Below the pieces are notes generated by a model. It had not been told where the DNA came from and searched no databases. It saw nothing but the letters and a program-made list of their open reading frames with translations. From DATAES01 sp963802415 (GTDB lineage Bacteria; Actinomycetota; Acidimicrobiia; Acidimicrobiales; JACDCH01), in the NCBI GenBank assembly GCA_963802415.1, contig CAWDIH010000001.1:3100001-3164000 (forward strand): a stretch of 64,000 bases of DNA, given 5' to 3'. This document shows positions 17,867 to 27,005 of this stretch, one piece after another (position 1 is the first letter of the stretch; every line of letters starts with the position of its first letter). Position numbers and translations under genes: made by a program.

Positions 17867-18352
17867 CTACTGCTTGATGCGGAGGCGGAGGTTGTTCGAT
17901 TCTGCCACCCACACCGATGCCGGGTTCTCGGGGTCGACCTCGGCGAACAGGTCGTTGAACTCGAGGTCGTCGCGCAACCACGTCGCGAACAGTCCGACGG
18001 CCCTCGTGGCGACGTGCCGGCGACGGTGAGGGGCACCGACCCACCAACCGAGCTCGGCCCGCGACGGACCGCCTGCCAGCGGGATCATGCCGACCTCACC
18101 GAGCACGGTCGCATCGCCCTCGTCGGCCGGCGAGATCACGAGATCCAACGACAGACCGCGCTCGCGGCGCAAGCGCTCGGCCGTGATCCAGCGCAGCGCG
18201 TCCGCCTGTCCGCGTTGCTGCGGAACCCGCGTCCACCGCTGGATCTCCTCGTCCGCCCATGCCTCGACCAAGGCGTCGACGTCCCCCGCACTCCACGGCC
18301 GAAGCCGAACGGTGCCATCGGCGAGCGGCGGGTCGGGCAGCGGTAATGGCAT
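17867..18352 (-). CDS. GNAT acetyltransferase, RimJ/RimL type
   Basis: Predicted acetyl-CoA-dependent N-acetyltransferase of 161 residues. The start VRLRPWSAGDVDALVEAWAD is typical of the RimJ/RimL subgroup, followed by LGEVGMIPL, AELGWWVGAPHRRRHVATRA (acetyl-CoA loop) and NPASVWVAES, where most homologues read AS..V.EK.GF. The C-terminus after that is short and unlike the usual ending, so a small 3' error is possible. Substrate unknown. It lies 2 bases after a HAD gene, likely the same transcript. Confidence 0.8.
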   Translation of the reverse strand: MPLPLPDPPLADGTVRLRPWSAGDVDALVEAWADEEIQRWTRVPQQRGQADALRWITAERLRRERGLSLDLVISPADEGDATVLGEVGMIPLAGGPSRAELGWWVGAPHRRRHVATRAVGLFATWLRDDLEFNDLFAEVDPENPASVWVAESNNLRLRIKQ

Positions 18353-18354
18353 AG

Positions 18355-18963
18355 CTACAACAAGCGTGCCCGCTCGAGCAGCAAACGCAACGCCTCCACA
18401 TCGGTGAACACCTCGGCCTGCATGCCGGCGGCGCTCGCCCCTTCGACGTTGGGAACGGCGTCGTCGACGAACAGGCACCGCTCGGGTGTCGTCCCGAGTG
18501 CCGCGGCGACCGTCCGAAATGCCTCGGGATCGGGTTTGGCGATGCCGAGGCGCGCCGAGTTGAAGATCGCGTCGAACGCGCCGTCGAACCCGCACGATTC
18601 GAGGTCCCTTTCCAGCCGGGTGCTCGCATTGCTGAACAGCGCTACTCGCGCTCGCCCCGCGTCGCGGACGCGCTCGACCAACGCCACCACGTCGTCGTCG
18701 ATCGACCAGCCGAGCGCGGCGAAGCCGGCCGCGACGGTCGCAGCGTCACAGCCGTGCCGCCGTCCGAGCCGGCGCCCGATCTCGTCACCCCACTGCTCCG
18801 CCGAGATCGTGCCGGTCATGGCGGAGGCAAGGAGCTCGTCTTCGAACGCGATCGCGGCGAACTGCTCCCGCGTCACGCCGAACGAGCGAACGGTGGATGC
18901 CAGATGTTCCAGGTCCCAGTGCCGGACGACGCCGTCGAGATCCAGGATCAGCGTGTCAATCAT
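18355..18963 (-). CDS. HAD-superfamily hydrolase, subfamily IA
   Basis: Predicted phosphatase of 202 residues with all four HAD motifs: nucleophile DLDGVV (8-13), SNAS, KPDPEAF with the conserved Lys, and VDDAVPNVEGA. A helical cap lies between motifs I and II, as in type IA enzymes related to phosphoglycolate phosphatase or epoxide-hydrolase N-domain phosphatases. The substrate cannot be told. It overlaps the nusB end by 8 bases and so belongs to the downstream end of the aro-efp-nusB operon. Confidence 0.88.
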   Translation of the reverse strand: MIDTLILDLDGVVRHWDLEHLASTVRSFGVTREQFAAIAFEDELLASAMTGTISAEQWGDEIGRRLGRRHGCDAATVAAGFAALGWSIDDDVVALVERVRDAGRARVALFSNASTRLERDLESCGFDGAFDAIFNSARLGIAKPDPEAFRTVAAALGTTPERCLFVDDAVPNVEGASAAGMQAEVFTDVEALRLLLERARLL

Positions 18964-19351
18964 CGGGACGGGTCTGCTTCGCCACCGCGCTCAGCAAGCC
19001 GTTCACGAACCGTCCCGACTCGTCGGTCGAGAACTGCTGCGCCAGCTCCACGGCCTCCGAGATCGCCACGGCTACCGGAACGTCCGGACAGTGCAAGAGC
19101 TCGTAGGTCGCCATGCGAAGAACCGCGCGGTCGACTGCGGGCATCCGTTCCAGCGTCCAACCCTTCGCGTTATCTCGGATCATCGAGTCGACCGCGGCGC
19201 GATCGTCGTCTACCCCGGTCGCGAGCTCGGTCGCATAGGGATCAGGGGCAACCGGCAGTGCGTCGACGATCGCGGCACACGTCGTCTGCTTCGTCTCGGC
19301 TTCGTAGAGCAGCTCGAGCGCCCGCTCGCGTGCCTCGCGTCGTCCGTGCAA
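18956..19351 (-). CDS. nusB: Transcription antitermination factor NusB
   Basis: Binds boxA RNA with NusE (S10) in rRNA antitermination. The 131-residue all-helical protein begins GRREARERALELLYEAE and contains AVDRAVLRMATYELLH and AISEAVELAQQFSTDESGRFVNG, both diagnostic. TTG 19351 is the start that fits the family and lies 10 bases after the efp stop. The efp-nusB pairing is common in actinobacteria and Firmicutes. Confidence 0.95.
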   Translation of the reverse strand: MHGRREARERALELLYEAETKQTTCAAIVDALPVAPDPYATELATGVDDDRAAVDSMIRDNAKGWTLERMPAVDRAVLRMATYELLHCPDVPVAVAISEAVELAQQFSTDESGRFVNGLLSAVAKQTRPDD

Positions 19352-19361
19352 TGTTGAGCCA

Positions 19362-19922
19362 CTATGCGCGGGTGATGTATTCACCCGAGCGCGTGTCGAC
19401 TTTGAGCTTGTCGCCGACGTTGACGAACAGCGGTACCTGCACCACGAGGCCTGTCTCGAGGGTCGCCGGCTTGCGGGCGCCGGACACACGGTCGCCTTGG
19501 ATGCCGGGCTCGGTCGCACGCACGGCAAGCTCGACCGCAGCCGGTAGCTCGACGCCCACGATCTCGTCGCCGTAGAGCTGCAACACCACGGACGAGCCGT
19601 CGACGATGAACCTGGCGGAGCCCCCGAGCGCGCCCGGCGCGACGTTGCGCTGGTCGTACGTCGTGTTGTCCATGAACACGAAGTCGCTGCCGTCCCGGTA
19701 CAGGAACTGCATGTCCCGCTTGTCGATGACGGCTTGGTCGACCTTCTCGCCGGCCCGGAAGGTGCGGTCGATGACAGCGCCCGTGCGAGCATTCTTCAAC
19801 GTCGTGCGCACGAACGCGCCGCCCTTGCCCGGCTTGACGTGCTGGAAGTCGACGACGGTGAACAGACCCTCGGGGAGGTTGAGGGTCATGCCGTTCTTCA
19901 AGTCGTTGGTGGTGATGGCCAT
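19362..19922 (-). CDS. efp: Translation elongation factor P
   Basis: Relieves ribosome stalling at polyproline by binding between the P and E sites. The 186-residue protein is complete, with the loop VKPGKGGAFVR whose Lys33 is the tip residue that other bacteria modify, and the C-terminal EPGIQGD…ETGLVVQVPLFVN. No modification enzyme is in the window. It begins within the last 25 bases of pepP. Confidence 0.98.
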   Translation of the reverse strand: MAITTNDLKNGMTLNLPEGLFTVVDFQHVKPGKGGAFVRTTLKNARTGAVIDRTFRAGEKVDQAVIDKRDMQFLYRDGSDFVFMDNTTYDQRNVAPGALGGSARFIVDGSSVVLQLYGDEIVGVELPAAVELAVRATEPGIQGDRVSGARKPATLETGLVVQVPLFVNVGDKLKVDTRSGEYITRA

Positions 19923-21022
19923 GTACCGAGATCTCGGTCCTTCGATGCGTGTGTCAGAGGGCGACAGCCGTCAGCGGTGACGACGACGGTGTCTTCGATG
20001 CGGACGCCACCGTGCTCGGGCAGATACACACCGGGTTCAACAGTGACGACGTGTCCGGCGGCCAGGGTAGCAGCGGACGACCAGGTCACCCTCGGGTCCT
20101 CGTGGATCTCGAGACCGACCCCGTGACCGGTGCCGTGCGAGAACTCGTCGCCCCAGCCTGCTTCGCGGATGACGGCGCGACACGATTCGTCGACCTGGAC
20201 GGCCGTGGCGCCGGCGCGCACCACGGCGATCCCCGCCTGCTGCGCCTCGCGGACGACGTCGAGCATGCGTTGCTGTGTCGGCGACGGCTCTCCCGTGGTG
20301 ACGGTGCGCGTCATGTCGGAGCAGTAGCCGTCGACCAGCGCGCCGTAGTCGATCACGACGAGCTCGCCCTCGCCGATGTGCCGAGACGAGCCTGCCGCGC
20401 GGTGGTGCGGCTTGGCGCCGTTGGGACCGGACCCGACGATCGTGTCGAAGCTCGTTCCTTCGGCGCCGAGACGGCGGATCTCCGTGTCGATGGCAAGGCC
20501 GAAGTCGTTCTCGGTGGGATGTTCGTCGAGCAGGTCACGCACGTTCGTCAGCGCGGCAGTCGCGATCGTCGCAGCCGCTTCGACACGGGCGACCTCGCCG
20601 TCGTCCTTGACGGCCCGCAGCGACTCGACCAGTCCGGTGGTCGGCACCAGCTCCTTCACGAGGAGCAAGTGCGTGCTCGCCATCGCCCGCTCGTCGGCCC
20701 AGCTGACCGCATGCGCTTCGAGGCCGAGACGCAGCCCGGTGGCGGCAGTGCCGAGGATCTCGTACTGGCCCGCCATCGACAGTCCGATGCGGAGCTGTGC
20801 CTCGATTCCGGCTGCCGCCAGTTGTTCGGATGCCTGCTCGCGATAGCGGCCGTCGGTGATGAGCACGAGCTCATCGGGCAACACGAGCAGCATCCCGGCG
20901 GAGCCCGTGAATCCAGTCAGGTACCGGATGTTGACGAGCTTGGTGACGAGCAGCGCGTCGCATGCGTTCTCGCCGTCTTCGAACAGCGCGCGCAAGCTGT
21001 CCGCCCGGGCGGCAACGTTCAT
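19898..21022 (-). CDS. pepP: Xaa-Pro aminopeptidase (M24 family)
   Basis: Metallopeptidase that cleaves N-terminal residues before proline. The creatinase N-domain (NIRYLTGFTGSAGM) precedes the pita-bread catalytic domain with metal ligands in VIDYGALVDGYCSDMTRT, GTGHGVGLEIHEDP and VEPGVYLPEHGGVRIED. From ATG 21022 the protein has 374 residues; a GTG at 21049 overlaps the aroQ stop (GTGA) and is an equally likely start given the local habit. Neighbouring efp is a frequent functional and genomic partner. Confidence 0.93.
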   Translation of the reverse strand: MNVAARADSLRALFEDGENACDALLVTKLVNIRYLTGFTGSAGMLLVLPDELVLITDGRYREQASEQLAAAGIEAQLRIGLSMAGQYEILGTAATGLRLGLEAHAVSWADERAMASTHLLLVKELVPTTGLVESLRAVKDDGEVARVEAAATIATAALTNVRDLLDEHPTENDFGLAIDTEIRRLGAEGTSFDTIVGSGPNGAKPHHRAAGSSRHIGEGELVVIDYGALVDGYCSDMTRTVTTGEPSPTQQRMLDVVREAQQAGIAVVRAGATAVQVDESCRAVIREAGWGDEFSHGTGHGVGLEIHEDPRVTWSSAATLAAGHVVTVEPGVYLPEHGGVRIEDTVVVTADGCRPLTHASKDRDLGTWPSPPTT

Positions 21023-21045
21023 GGCCGGTAGTGCGTGGAGATCGA

Positions 21046-21483
21046 TCACCGTCCCAGGAGCTCCGCGATCGCTTGCGCCGCCAACCGATAGCCATAGCCG
21101 CCGAACCCCTGGATGATGCCGGTCGCTACCGGAGCGACAACTGATGTGCGACGCCACGCCTCGCGCGCTTCGGGATTGGAGATGTGCAATTCGATGATCG
21201 GTCCGTCGAACGACGCGAGCGTGTCGTGGATGGCCCATGCGTAATGCCCGAACGCTCCCGGGTTGATGACGATCGCGCGGTGTTCGATGCGCGCCGCCTG
21301 GATCGCGTCGACGAAGTCGCCTTCATGGTTCGACTGCATGTGCTCGACGGTCAGGCCCGCATCCTTCGCGACCTCGACGAATGTCGCAATGTGGTCCTCG
21401 AGCGTCGCGGTGCCGTACACCTCGGGCTCACGCTGTCCGAGCAAGTTCAGGTTCGGTCCGGTTAAGAGCAGGACGTCAGCCAT
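21046..21483 (-). CDS. aroQ: 3-dehydroquinate dehydratase, type II
   Basis: Third step of the shikimate pathway. The 145-residue type II enzyme begins MADVLLLTGPNLNLLGQREP, with the active-site Tyr in EPEVYG, NPGAFGHYAWAI and the catalytic His in IELHISN. ATG 21483 is used because upstream codons lie inside aroB. It overlaps both neighbours. Confidence 0.97.
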   Translation of the reverse strand: MADVLLLTGPNLNLLGQREPEVYGTATLEDHIATFVEVAKDAGLTVEHMQSNHEGDFVDAIQAARIEHRAIVINPGAFGHYAWAIHDTLASFDGPIIELHISNPEAREAWRRTSVVAPVATGIIQGFGGYGYRLAAQAIAELLGR

Positions 21484-22486
21484 CGGTGCGAATCCTTGCA
21501 AACGCTTGCTCGACGGCGTCGACGCTGACACCAGCGACCGTCTCGAGTCCGTCGGGACCGTCGAGAACGAACGTGATGCCGTCCACCGCCTTCTTGTCCC
21601 GGCCGAACAGCCGGATCAGCTCGACGGGATCAGTGGTCGAAGGCATCGACACAGGAAGGTCGTATGACGCGACCACACGCCGGTGCTCGGCCACCCGGTC
21701 TTGGTCGATGCGGCCGAGCGTGTGCGCCAGCTCGGCCGCGAACACCAGCCCGATGCCGACCGCTTCGCCGTGGCGCAGGTCGTAGCTGCCGGCGGTCTCG
21801 AGCGCGTGCGCGAGCGTGTGGCCGTAGTTGAGCAGCGCCCGCTGCCCCGACTCCCGTTCGTCGCTCGCGACGACTGCCGCTTTGATGCGGACGCACTCAG
21901 CGACTCGCTCGTCGAGCGGAAGAGTGTTGAGATCGGCGCCCCCGAGGAAGTGGTACTTCGCCATCTCGCCCATGCCGCTGCGCAGCTCGCGTGGCGGGAG
22001 CGAGGCCAGTGCGTCCATGTCGCACAGCACCGCCGACGGTTGCCAGAACGCGCCGACGAGGTTCTTGCCCTCCGGGAGATTCACGCCCGTCTTTCCGCCG
22101 ATAGCGGCGTCGATCATGCCGAGCAACGTCGTCGGCACGTGCACGACTGCAACGCCGCGGTGGTAGACCGCGGCCGCGAACCCAGCGGTGTCGGTGACGA
22201 CTCCTCCGCCGACCGCGACAACCGTGTCGGCGCGGGTGAGGTTCCATCGAGCCCACTCGCGGCACAGACCTTCGACGGTGACGATCGTCTTGGCCGGCTC
22301 ACCCTCGCCGATGAAGAACGTCTCGTGCTCGACCCCGGGATGCACGCTGAAGCCGATGCTCGCCTGCGTCACGAGGACGGCGCGCTTGGTCGATTCCGGG
22401 AGCACGGAAGGAAGCCACTCGCGCGCACCGGCGCCGACGAGAACGTCGTAGGAGTGGTGATCGAAGGCGACCTTGACCGTCTTCAC
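21476..22486 (-). CDS. aroB: 3-dehydroquinate synthase
   Basis: Converts DAHP to 3-dehydroquinate using NAD and a divalent metal. The 336-residue protein has VVAVGGGVVTDTAGFAA (NAD site), TTLLGMIDAAIGGKTGVN, and metal-ligand regions GMGEMAKYH and LLNYGHTLAHALE. It is complete, and its start overlaps the end of the shikimate kinase gene by 4 bases. Confidence 0.97.
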   Translation of the reverse strand: MKTVKVAFDHHSYDVLVGAGAREWLPSVLPESTKRAVLVTQASIGFSVHPGVEHETFFIGEGEPAKTIVTVEGLCREWARWNLTRADTVVAVGGGVVTDTAGFAAAVYHRGVAVVHVPTTLLGMIDAAIGGKTGVNLPEGKNLVGAFWQPSAVLCDMDALASLPPRELRSGMGEMAKYHFLGGADLNTLPLDERVAECVRIKAAVVASDERESGQRALLNYGHTLAHALETAGSYDLRHGEAVGIGLVFAAELAHTLGRIDQDRVAEHRRVVASYDLPVSMPSTTDPVELIRLFGRDKKAVDGITFVLDGPDGLETVAGVSVDAVEQAFARIRTDG

Positions 22487-23530
22487 GATGCCAGCACCTT
22501 CTCGGCGACCACCTCGGGGTCGAGGTCGTCCACATCGACGACGGAGGTCGCGACCGACCGGTACAGCGGCTCGCGTCGTTGGATCACGGACGGATCGACG
22601 GCAGGACGATGGTCGCTGCCGTCGGCCGCGCTGCGTCTCGCGAGGAGTTCAGCGTCGGCGTGCAGCCACACGACCTGACGCGCCATCCCCAGCGCCAGCC
22701 TTCCGACGCTCCCGTCGACGACACTCGCCGCGCTGCTGATCACCGACGGCGTGCGACTCGAGAGTGCGTCGCGCAACACGGTCAGCTCGAGGCTGTGCAG
22801 CGCGTCGAGGCCATCCGTCGCTGCGATCTGCCGTGCGGTACGCCCCGTCCGGCGCTCCACCTCGTCATCGCTGTCGACGTACGTGTATCGGAGTCGCGCT
22901 GCCACGATCTTGCCGATCGTCGACTTCCCTGATCGCATCGGGCCCACGACCACGACATGGTCGAGGGACCGTCGTTGCCTGCGCATCTTCACCATGTCGG
23001 TGACGAGATCGGCCAGGCGAGCCTTCGCCTGCGGTTTCGGCTCAGTGCTCAACACTGACTGCACCGACACGACCGCATCCGCGACTTCCTCGAACCACGG
23101 TCGGCGCTCGCTTGCGAGGCGCGGCGAGCGCGCCCGCGGGGTCGCCGTCGAGCAGCGGCCGGTGTGCCTTGCCGGCCGCGCGGGACGCCAGAAATGCGGG
23201 TTCAGCGGTGAGCCACACGCAGAAGATCTCCGGTGCGCGGAGCCGATCGCGTGTCGTACGCGTCACCACTGCGCCTCCGCCGGCGGCGACGACGGTCGGC
23301 CCTCCCGCGGACAGCACCGCTGCGATCACCTCGGCTTCGATCGCCCGGAACCGCGATTCGCCCTCGTACTCGAACACCTCGCGTACGGTTCGGCCGGTCC
23401 GCGCTTCGATGTCCTCATCGGTGTCGACGAACGGCATGTCGAGCCGCTGCGCGACCAACCGGCCGATCGAGGTCTTGCCTGTACCGGACAGACCCACGAG
23501 CACCACGTGTGGGTGTGCGGCGTCAGCCAT
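22483..23530 (-). CDS. aroK: Shikimate kinase fused to a degenerate second kinase domain (one frameshift)
   Basis: Domain 1 (about 1-155) is a complete shikimate kinase: Walker A GLSGTGKTS (13-21), shikimate Asp in DTDEDIEARTGR, Arg in ESRFRAIE, the GGG loop AAGGGAVV and lid HRPLLDGD. One extra C near 23117 shifts the frame; once removed, the chain runs with no stop through a linker into domain 2 (about 190-348). That has GPMRSGKST and DSDDEVERRTGR, but SSAASVV in place of GGG and LHSLE in place of FR, so it should not phosphorylate shikimate. Repaired length 348 residues. An internal GTG at about 23070 could also start domain 2 alone. Confidence 0.85.
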
Positions 23531-24701
23531 TGCGGAGGGAGGCGACATACGCGTCATGGTTGCGACGCAACTCGATCACGGAGTCACCCCCGAACTTACG
23601 GACGACCTCGTCTGCGAGCACGAGCGCGGTCATCGTCTCGGCCACCACGCCCATCGCCGGCACGGCCGTGACGTCGGTCCGCTCCTTGAACGAGACGGTC
23701 TCCTCCTTGGTGCGCACGTCGACGGTCTTCAGCACCGGACGGTTCAACGTCGCCAAGGGCTTCATCGCGGCCCGTGCCACGAGCAACTCCCCTGTCGACA
23801 TGCCGCCCTCGAGCCCCCCCGCCGCGGTGCCCGCACGCCGGTAGCGACCCTCTTCCGCGTCCCATGTGATCGGGTCGTGGGCCGTCGAGCCGAGCCGTCC
23901 GGCAACGTCGAAGCCGTCGCCGATCTCGACCGCCTTGACCGCGTGGATGCTCATGAGCGCCTGGGCCAGTAGGCCGTCGAGCTTGCGATCCCAGTGCACG
24001 TAGCTGCCCAGACCGACGGGCACGCCGTACCCGAGCACCTCGACCACACCCCCGAGTGAGTCGCCCTCCTTCGCCGCCGCCTTGATCGCGTCGATCATCT
24101 CGGCCTCGGCCGCCGAGTCGAAGCTGCGCACGGGCGACTCGTCGACGGTCGCGAGGTCGGCAGGCGACGGACGCTCCACGCTCTTCGTCCGGACGGCACC
24201 GAGCTGGATGACGTGCGACACGATCTCGACGCCGACCTGTCGTAGCAGCAGCTTGGCGATCGCGCCGCGGCGACCCGGGCGGCGGTCTCACGGGCGGACG
24301 CACGCTCGAGGACGTCGCGCGCGTCGTCGAAGCCGTACTTCTGCATGCCGGTGAGATCGGCGTGGCCGGGCCGCGGCTTGGTCAGCGGCGCCTGGGTCGG
24401 ACCATCGTCGGCCGAAGGTGACATCTCCTTCTGCCACTTCTCCGGATCCTTGGTCCACTCGCTGTTGCCGATCTCGATGGCGAGAGGGGAACCGAGCGTG
24501 CGGCCGTGCCGGACGCCGCCGACCAAGGTGAGCTCGTCCGCCTCGAACCGCATGCGCAGGGCCGCGCCCGTAGCCGAGGCGCCGGCGGCCCAGCTCATCG
24601 CCGATGTCGTCGACGGCGACCGGGAGCCCTGCGGGGAGCCCCTCGACGATCACGACGAGCGCGCGCCCATGTGACTCGCCGGCCGTCAGGAAGCGCAGCA
24701 T
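23523..24701 (-). CDS. aroC: Chorismate synthase (two frameshifts)
   Basis: Last shared step of aromatic synthesis: EPSP to chorismate, needing reduced FMN. Segments in three frames join cleanly: MLRFLTAGESHGRAL with RRRLGYGRG; then RMRFEADELTLVGGVRHG, GNSEWTKDPEKW and RPGHADLTGMQKYGF; then the long C-terminal half with VHWDRKLDGLLAQALMSIHAVK and GGLEGGMSTGE. An extra base near 24558 and a missing base near 24268 explain the breaks and cancel, giving 392 residues, the family's normal size. Overlaps aroK by 8 bases. An essential biosynthetic gene, so errors are more likely than decay. Confidence 0.93.
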
Positions 24702-24799
24702 CGACAGAATCGTACCGGGGAGCTTTGTAGCGCCCCGAGACGGTTCCGGGCCCGCGAGTCGGCCGGCTCTTGCCCGGGCTCCCTCAGACCCCTCGCACA

Positions 24800-24906
24800 C
24801 ATTGTCGACTCACCCACCGATTTCGGTGGCTGCGTCGACACAGACCGACGTTCCCACGCGTCTGTGTCTGCTGAGCCACCGATCCCGTGGCTGAGTCGAC
24901 ACGGAG
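24800..24906. repeat. Compound palindromic intergenic repeat, copy 1
   Basis: In the 247-base gap between aroC and the prepilin peptidase. Structure: an outer palindrome TTGTCGACTCACCCACCG facing TCGGTGGCTGCGTCGACA, then a CACAGAC…GTCTGTG inverted repeat with a variable 18-base centre, then a second palindrome GAGCCAC…GTGGCTGAGTCGACAC. The same three-stem layout occurs twice more, between relA and apt. The rest of this gap (24702-24799 and 24907-24948) holds nothing I recognise. Confidence 0.9.
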
Positions 24907-24948
24907 CCGGGACGACGAGGTCTGTCTGCAGCCCCGAGACATGGCCTC

Positions 24949-25624
24949 TCAGATCAGGAAACGGTCGAACGTGAGAACGACATAGACACACGACACGGCG
25001 AGCGTGGGCCCGAACGGGAACTGCTTGCCGGCCCGTTGCACGACGCGCCAGACGAGCCCGAACACGATGCCGAGGACGCATCCGATGATGAGCGCGACCA
25101 GCACGAGGTAGAACGCAGAGGCATACGACGTCGCCAGCCAACCCAGGCTGAAGCCCATGAGCAGCGCGAGCTTGACGTCACCCATCCCCATCCCTGCCGG
25201 ATGAACGAGGTTGGCGGCGAACAGGATGCCGCCGTACGTCGCCATGCCGGTGAGGGCGTATGCAAGCGCGCGGAACGCGTCACTCGCACTCGGCAGGACG
25301 ACGAAGGAGGCGATCACGACGAGCACCACTGTGACGCCGAGTGGGGGGAACACGAACCGGTCGGGTATGCGAAAGAGCCGAAGGTCCACGACCGACACGG
25401 CGAGCAGGACGGAGAAGACGACGAGGTAAGGAAGCAGCACCCAGCCCCGCGGCGAATTTGTTCGCGGCCAGCGCCCACAGGACGGCGTTGACGATGACGA
25501 TGGCCGTCCGCGCTCGAGGCGGCGGCTTCCACTGCACGGGGACCTCGCGTAGCGCCGGGATGACGACGACGGCACCGGCCACCGCGCCGAGGACGGCGCA
25601 CAGCACCACCATTCCGGCGCTCAT
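24949..25624 (-). CDS. Prepilin peptidase-like A24 protease (frameshifted)
   Basis: Membrane aspartic protease predicted to trim type IV-like prepilins. The protein is almost wholly hydrophobic, with about six to seven membrane segments. The two active-site Asp residues are seen in VVDLRLFRIPD and in the GxGD motif GMGMGDVKLALLMG. The N-terminal cysteine-rich methylase domain is missing, so it is a minimal A24 enzyme. The N-terminal part (MSAGMVVLCAVLGAVAGAVV) joins the rest by removing one G from a run near 25445, giving 224 residues. No pilin or pilus assembly gene is in the window. Confidence 0.85.
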
Positions 25625-25660
25625 GGCTGAGTGACGCTAGTGCCACGTCAGCCGGCGCTG

Positions 25661-26101
25661 TCAGGTGCGCGCCAAGGGTTCGCTTGCAGATGTCCTGTCG
25701 GTCGCTCGGGCGTGAATCAGCAACAGGGCCGGAGCGATCACCGTGATCGCGAGGCTGCTCGTTTGGAGGACCTTGTCACTTGTGTCGAACAGGTCGAGAT
25801 GGAACAAGTGATAGAGGAAGTGCGGGGCCGCGTACACGAGCGTGGCTCCGGCGATGACCTGCACCAAGTAGCGCCCGGGACGAACGAGCGCCGCGATGGC
25901 GACTGCTGCCAGCGCGAGGTTGAGGGTCCCGACGTCGCGCACGAGGTGCTCGTTGAACGGTCCGTCCACAGACACCCATCCGCGACCGCCTCCCGGAAAG
26001 TTGTCGTAGAACGAGCGAGGAGCGAGCGCAGCCCACGCGCCGACCCCGACGTACCCGATGGCCATGATCGCGAGCAGCACCCGTGTGTACCGGTCACGCA
26101 T
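25661..26101 (-). CDS. Conserved four-helix membrane protein, function unknown
   Basis: A 146-residue protein with four predicted membrane segments (about 8-28, 55-75, 80-100 and 115-135) and the soluble-loop sequence APRSFYDNFPGGGRGWV between the first two. This resembles small DUF4345-like or DoxX-like membrane proteins often found with stress or redox genes, but the assignment is tentative. It begins inside the last codons of the epimerase gene, so it is the third gene of the rrf2-epimerase operon. Confidence 0.7.
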   Translation of the reverse strand: MRDRYTRVLLAIMAIGYVGVGAWAALAPRSFYDNFPGGGRGWVSVDGPFNEHLVRDVGTLNLALAAVAIAALVRPGRYLVQVIAGATLVYAAPHFLYHLFHLDLFDTSDKVLQTSSLAITVIAPALLLIHARATDRTSASEPLART

Positions 26102-27005
26102 CGACGGTCTCCTTCGCCAGCCAACCCTCGCGGGCGGACGGGTAGCGGGGCGACCACCCAGTCGCCTCCTTGAACTTGGCGTTGCTGACGCGGTGTGAGC
26201 GGGTCAGCACTTCGGACTTGCTGCCGGCGAGGCCGGCGAGCCGTCCCGGGAAGTGGATCCACGGTCGCTTGCCGACAGCGGCACCCACCGCGTTCGCGTA
26301 CGCCTTGTTCGTCAACGGCTCGTCGTCCACGACGTTGTAGATGCCGGCAGGACCGTCGAGCGCTGCGATCACCGCTGAAGCCGCGTCCGCGAGGTGGATC
26401 GACGACTGGTACGCCTGAGGCCGACCAGCGACCGGACCGACGTGGCGGTGAGCGAGGCGGACGAACTCGTCCGTGTGTGTGCTCCCCGACCCATAGAAGT
26501 ATCCGAATCGCAGCACGATGCCGACACGTCCCGCATCCGTGAACCGGTCCGCGTTCGCCTCGGCCACCGCCACGGCGTCGATGCCGGGAGGGAGATCGAT
26601 CGGGTCGCTCTCGTCCAGCCATCTGTCGGCGCCGTCCGCGTACGTGAAGCTGATCGACTCCTGGATGAACCTTGGAACGCCGGCCCCGAGGGCGGCATCG
26701 ACGATCGCCGTCGATCCTTCGGTGCGAATCCGGTTGTTCGCCTCCCACGCTGACGCCTTCAATGCGTCCTTGGTGCGTGGGATCGCCGTCGCGAGGTTGA
26801 CGACCGCGTCATGTCCGGCGAACGCACCGGTCAGCGCTTCGACATCGAACAACGAGACCTCGACAGGATGCGCGCCACATCCATCGAGCCACGCGGCCTT
26901 CTCGTCGCTTCGCGCCAGCGCGGTGACCTCGTGACCGGTATCGTGAAGCGCGGGGACGACGAACCGGCCGATCGCACCGGTCCCGCCAGTGACGAAAATC
27001 TTCAT
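26094..27005 (-). CDS. NAD(P)-dependent sugar epimerase/dehydratase-like protein
   Basis: Extended short-chain dehydrogenase with the Rossmann motif MKIFVTGGTGAIGRFV at the start, VNLATAIP after strand 4, and the later NNVV-like GIYNVVDDEPLTNKAYA typical of atypical SDRs. The usual YxxxK is not obvious (the corresponding region reads ESISFTYADGADRW), so enzymatic activity may be altered and a regulatory NmrA-like role is possible. 303 residues from ATG 27005, which overlaps the rrf2 stop as ATGA. Confidence 0.82.
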   Translation of the reverse strand: MKIFVTGGTGAIGRFVVPALHDTGHEVTALARSDEKAAWLDGCGAHPVEVSLFDVEALTGAFAGHDAVVNLATAIPRTKDALKASAWEANNRIRTEGSTAIVDAALGAGVPRFIQESISFTYADGADRWLDESDPIDLPPGIDAVAVAEANADRFTDAGRVGIVLRFGYFYGSGSTHTDEFVRLAHRHVGPVAGRPQAYQSSIHLADAASAVIAALDGPAGIYNVVDDEPLTNKAYANAVGAAVGKRPWIHFPGRLAGLAGSKSEVLTRSHRVSNAKFKEATGWSPRYPSAREGWLAKETVDA

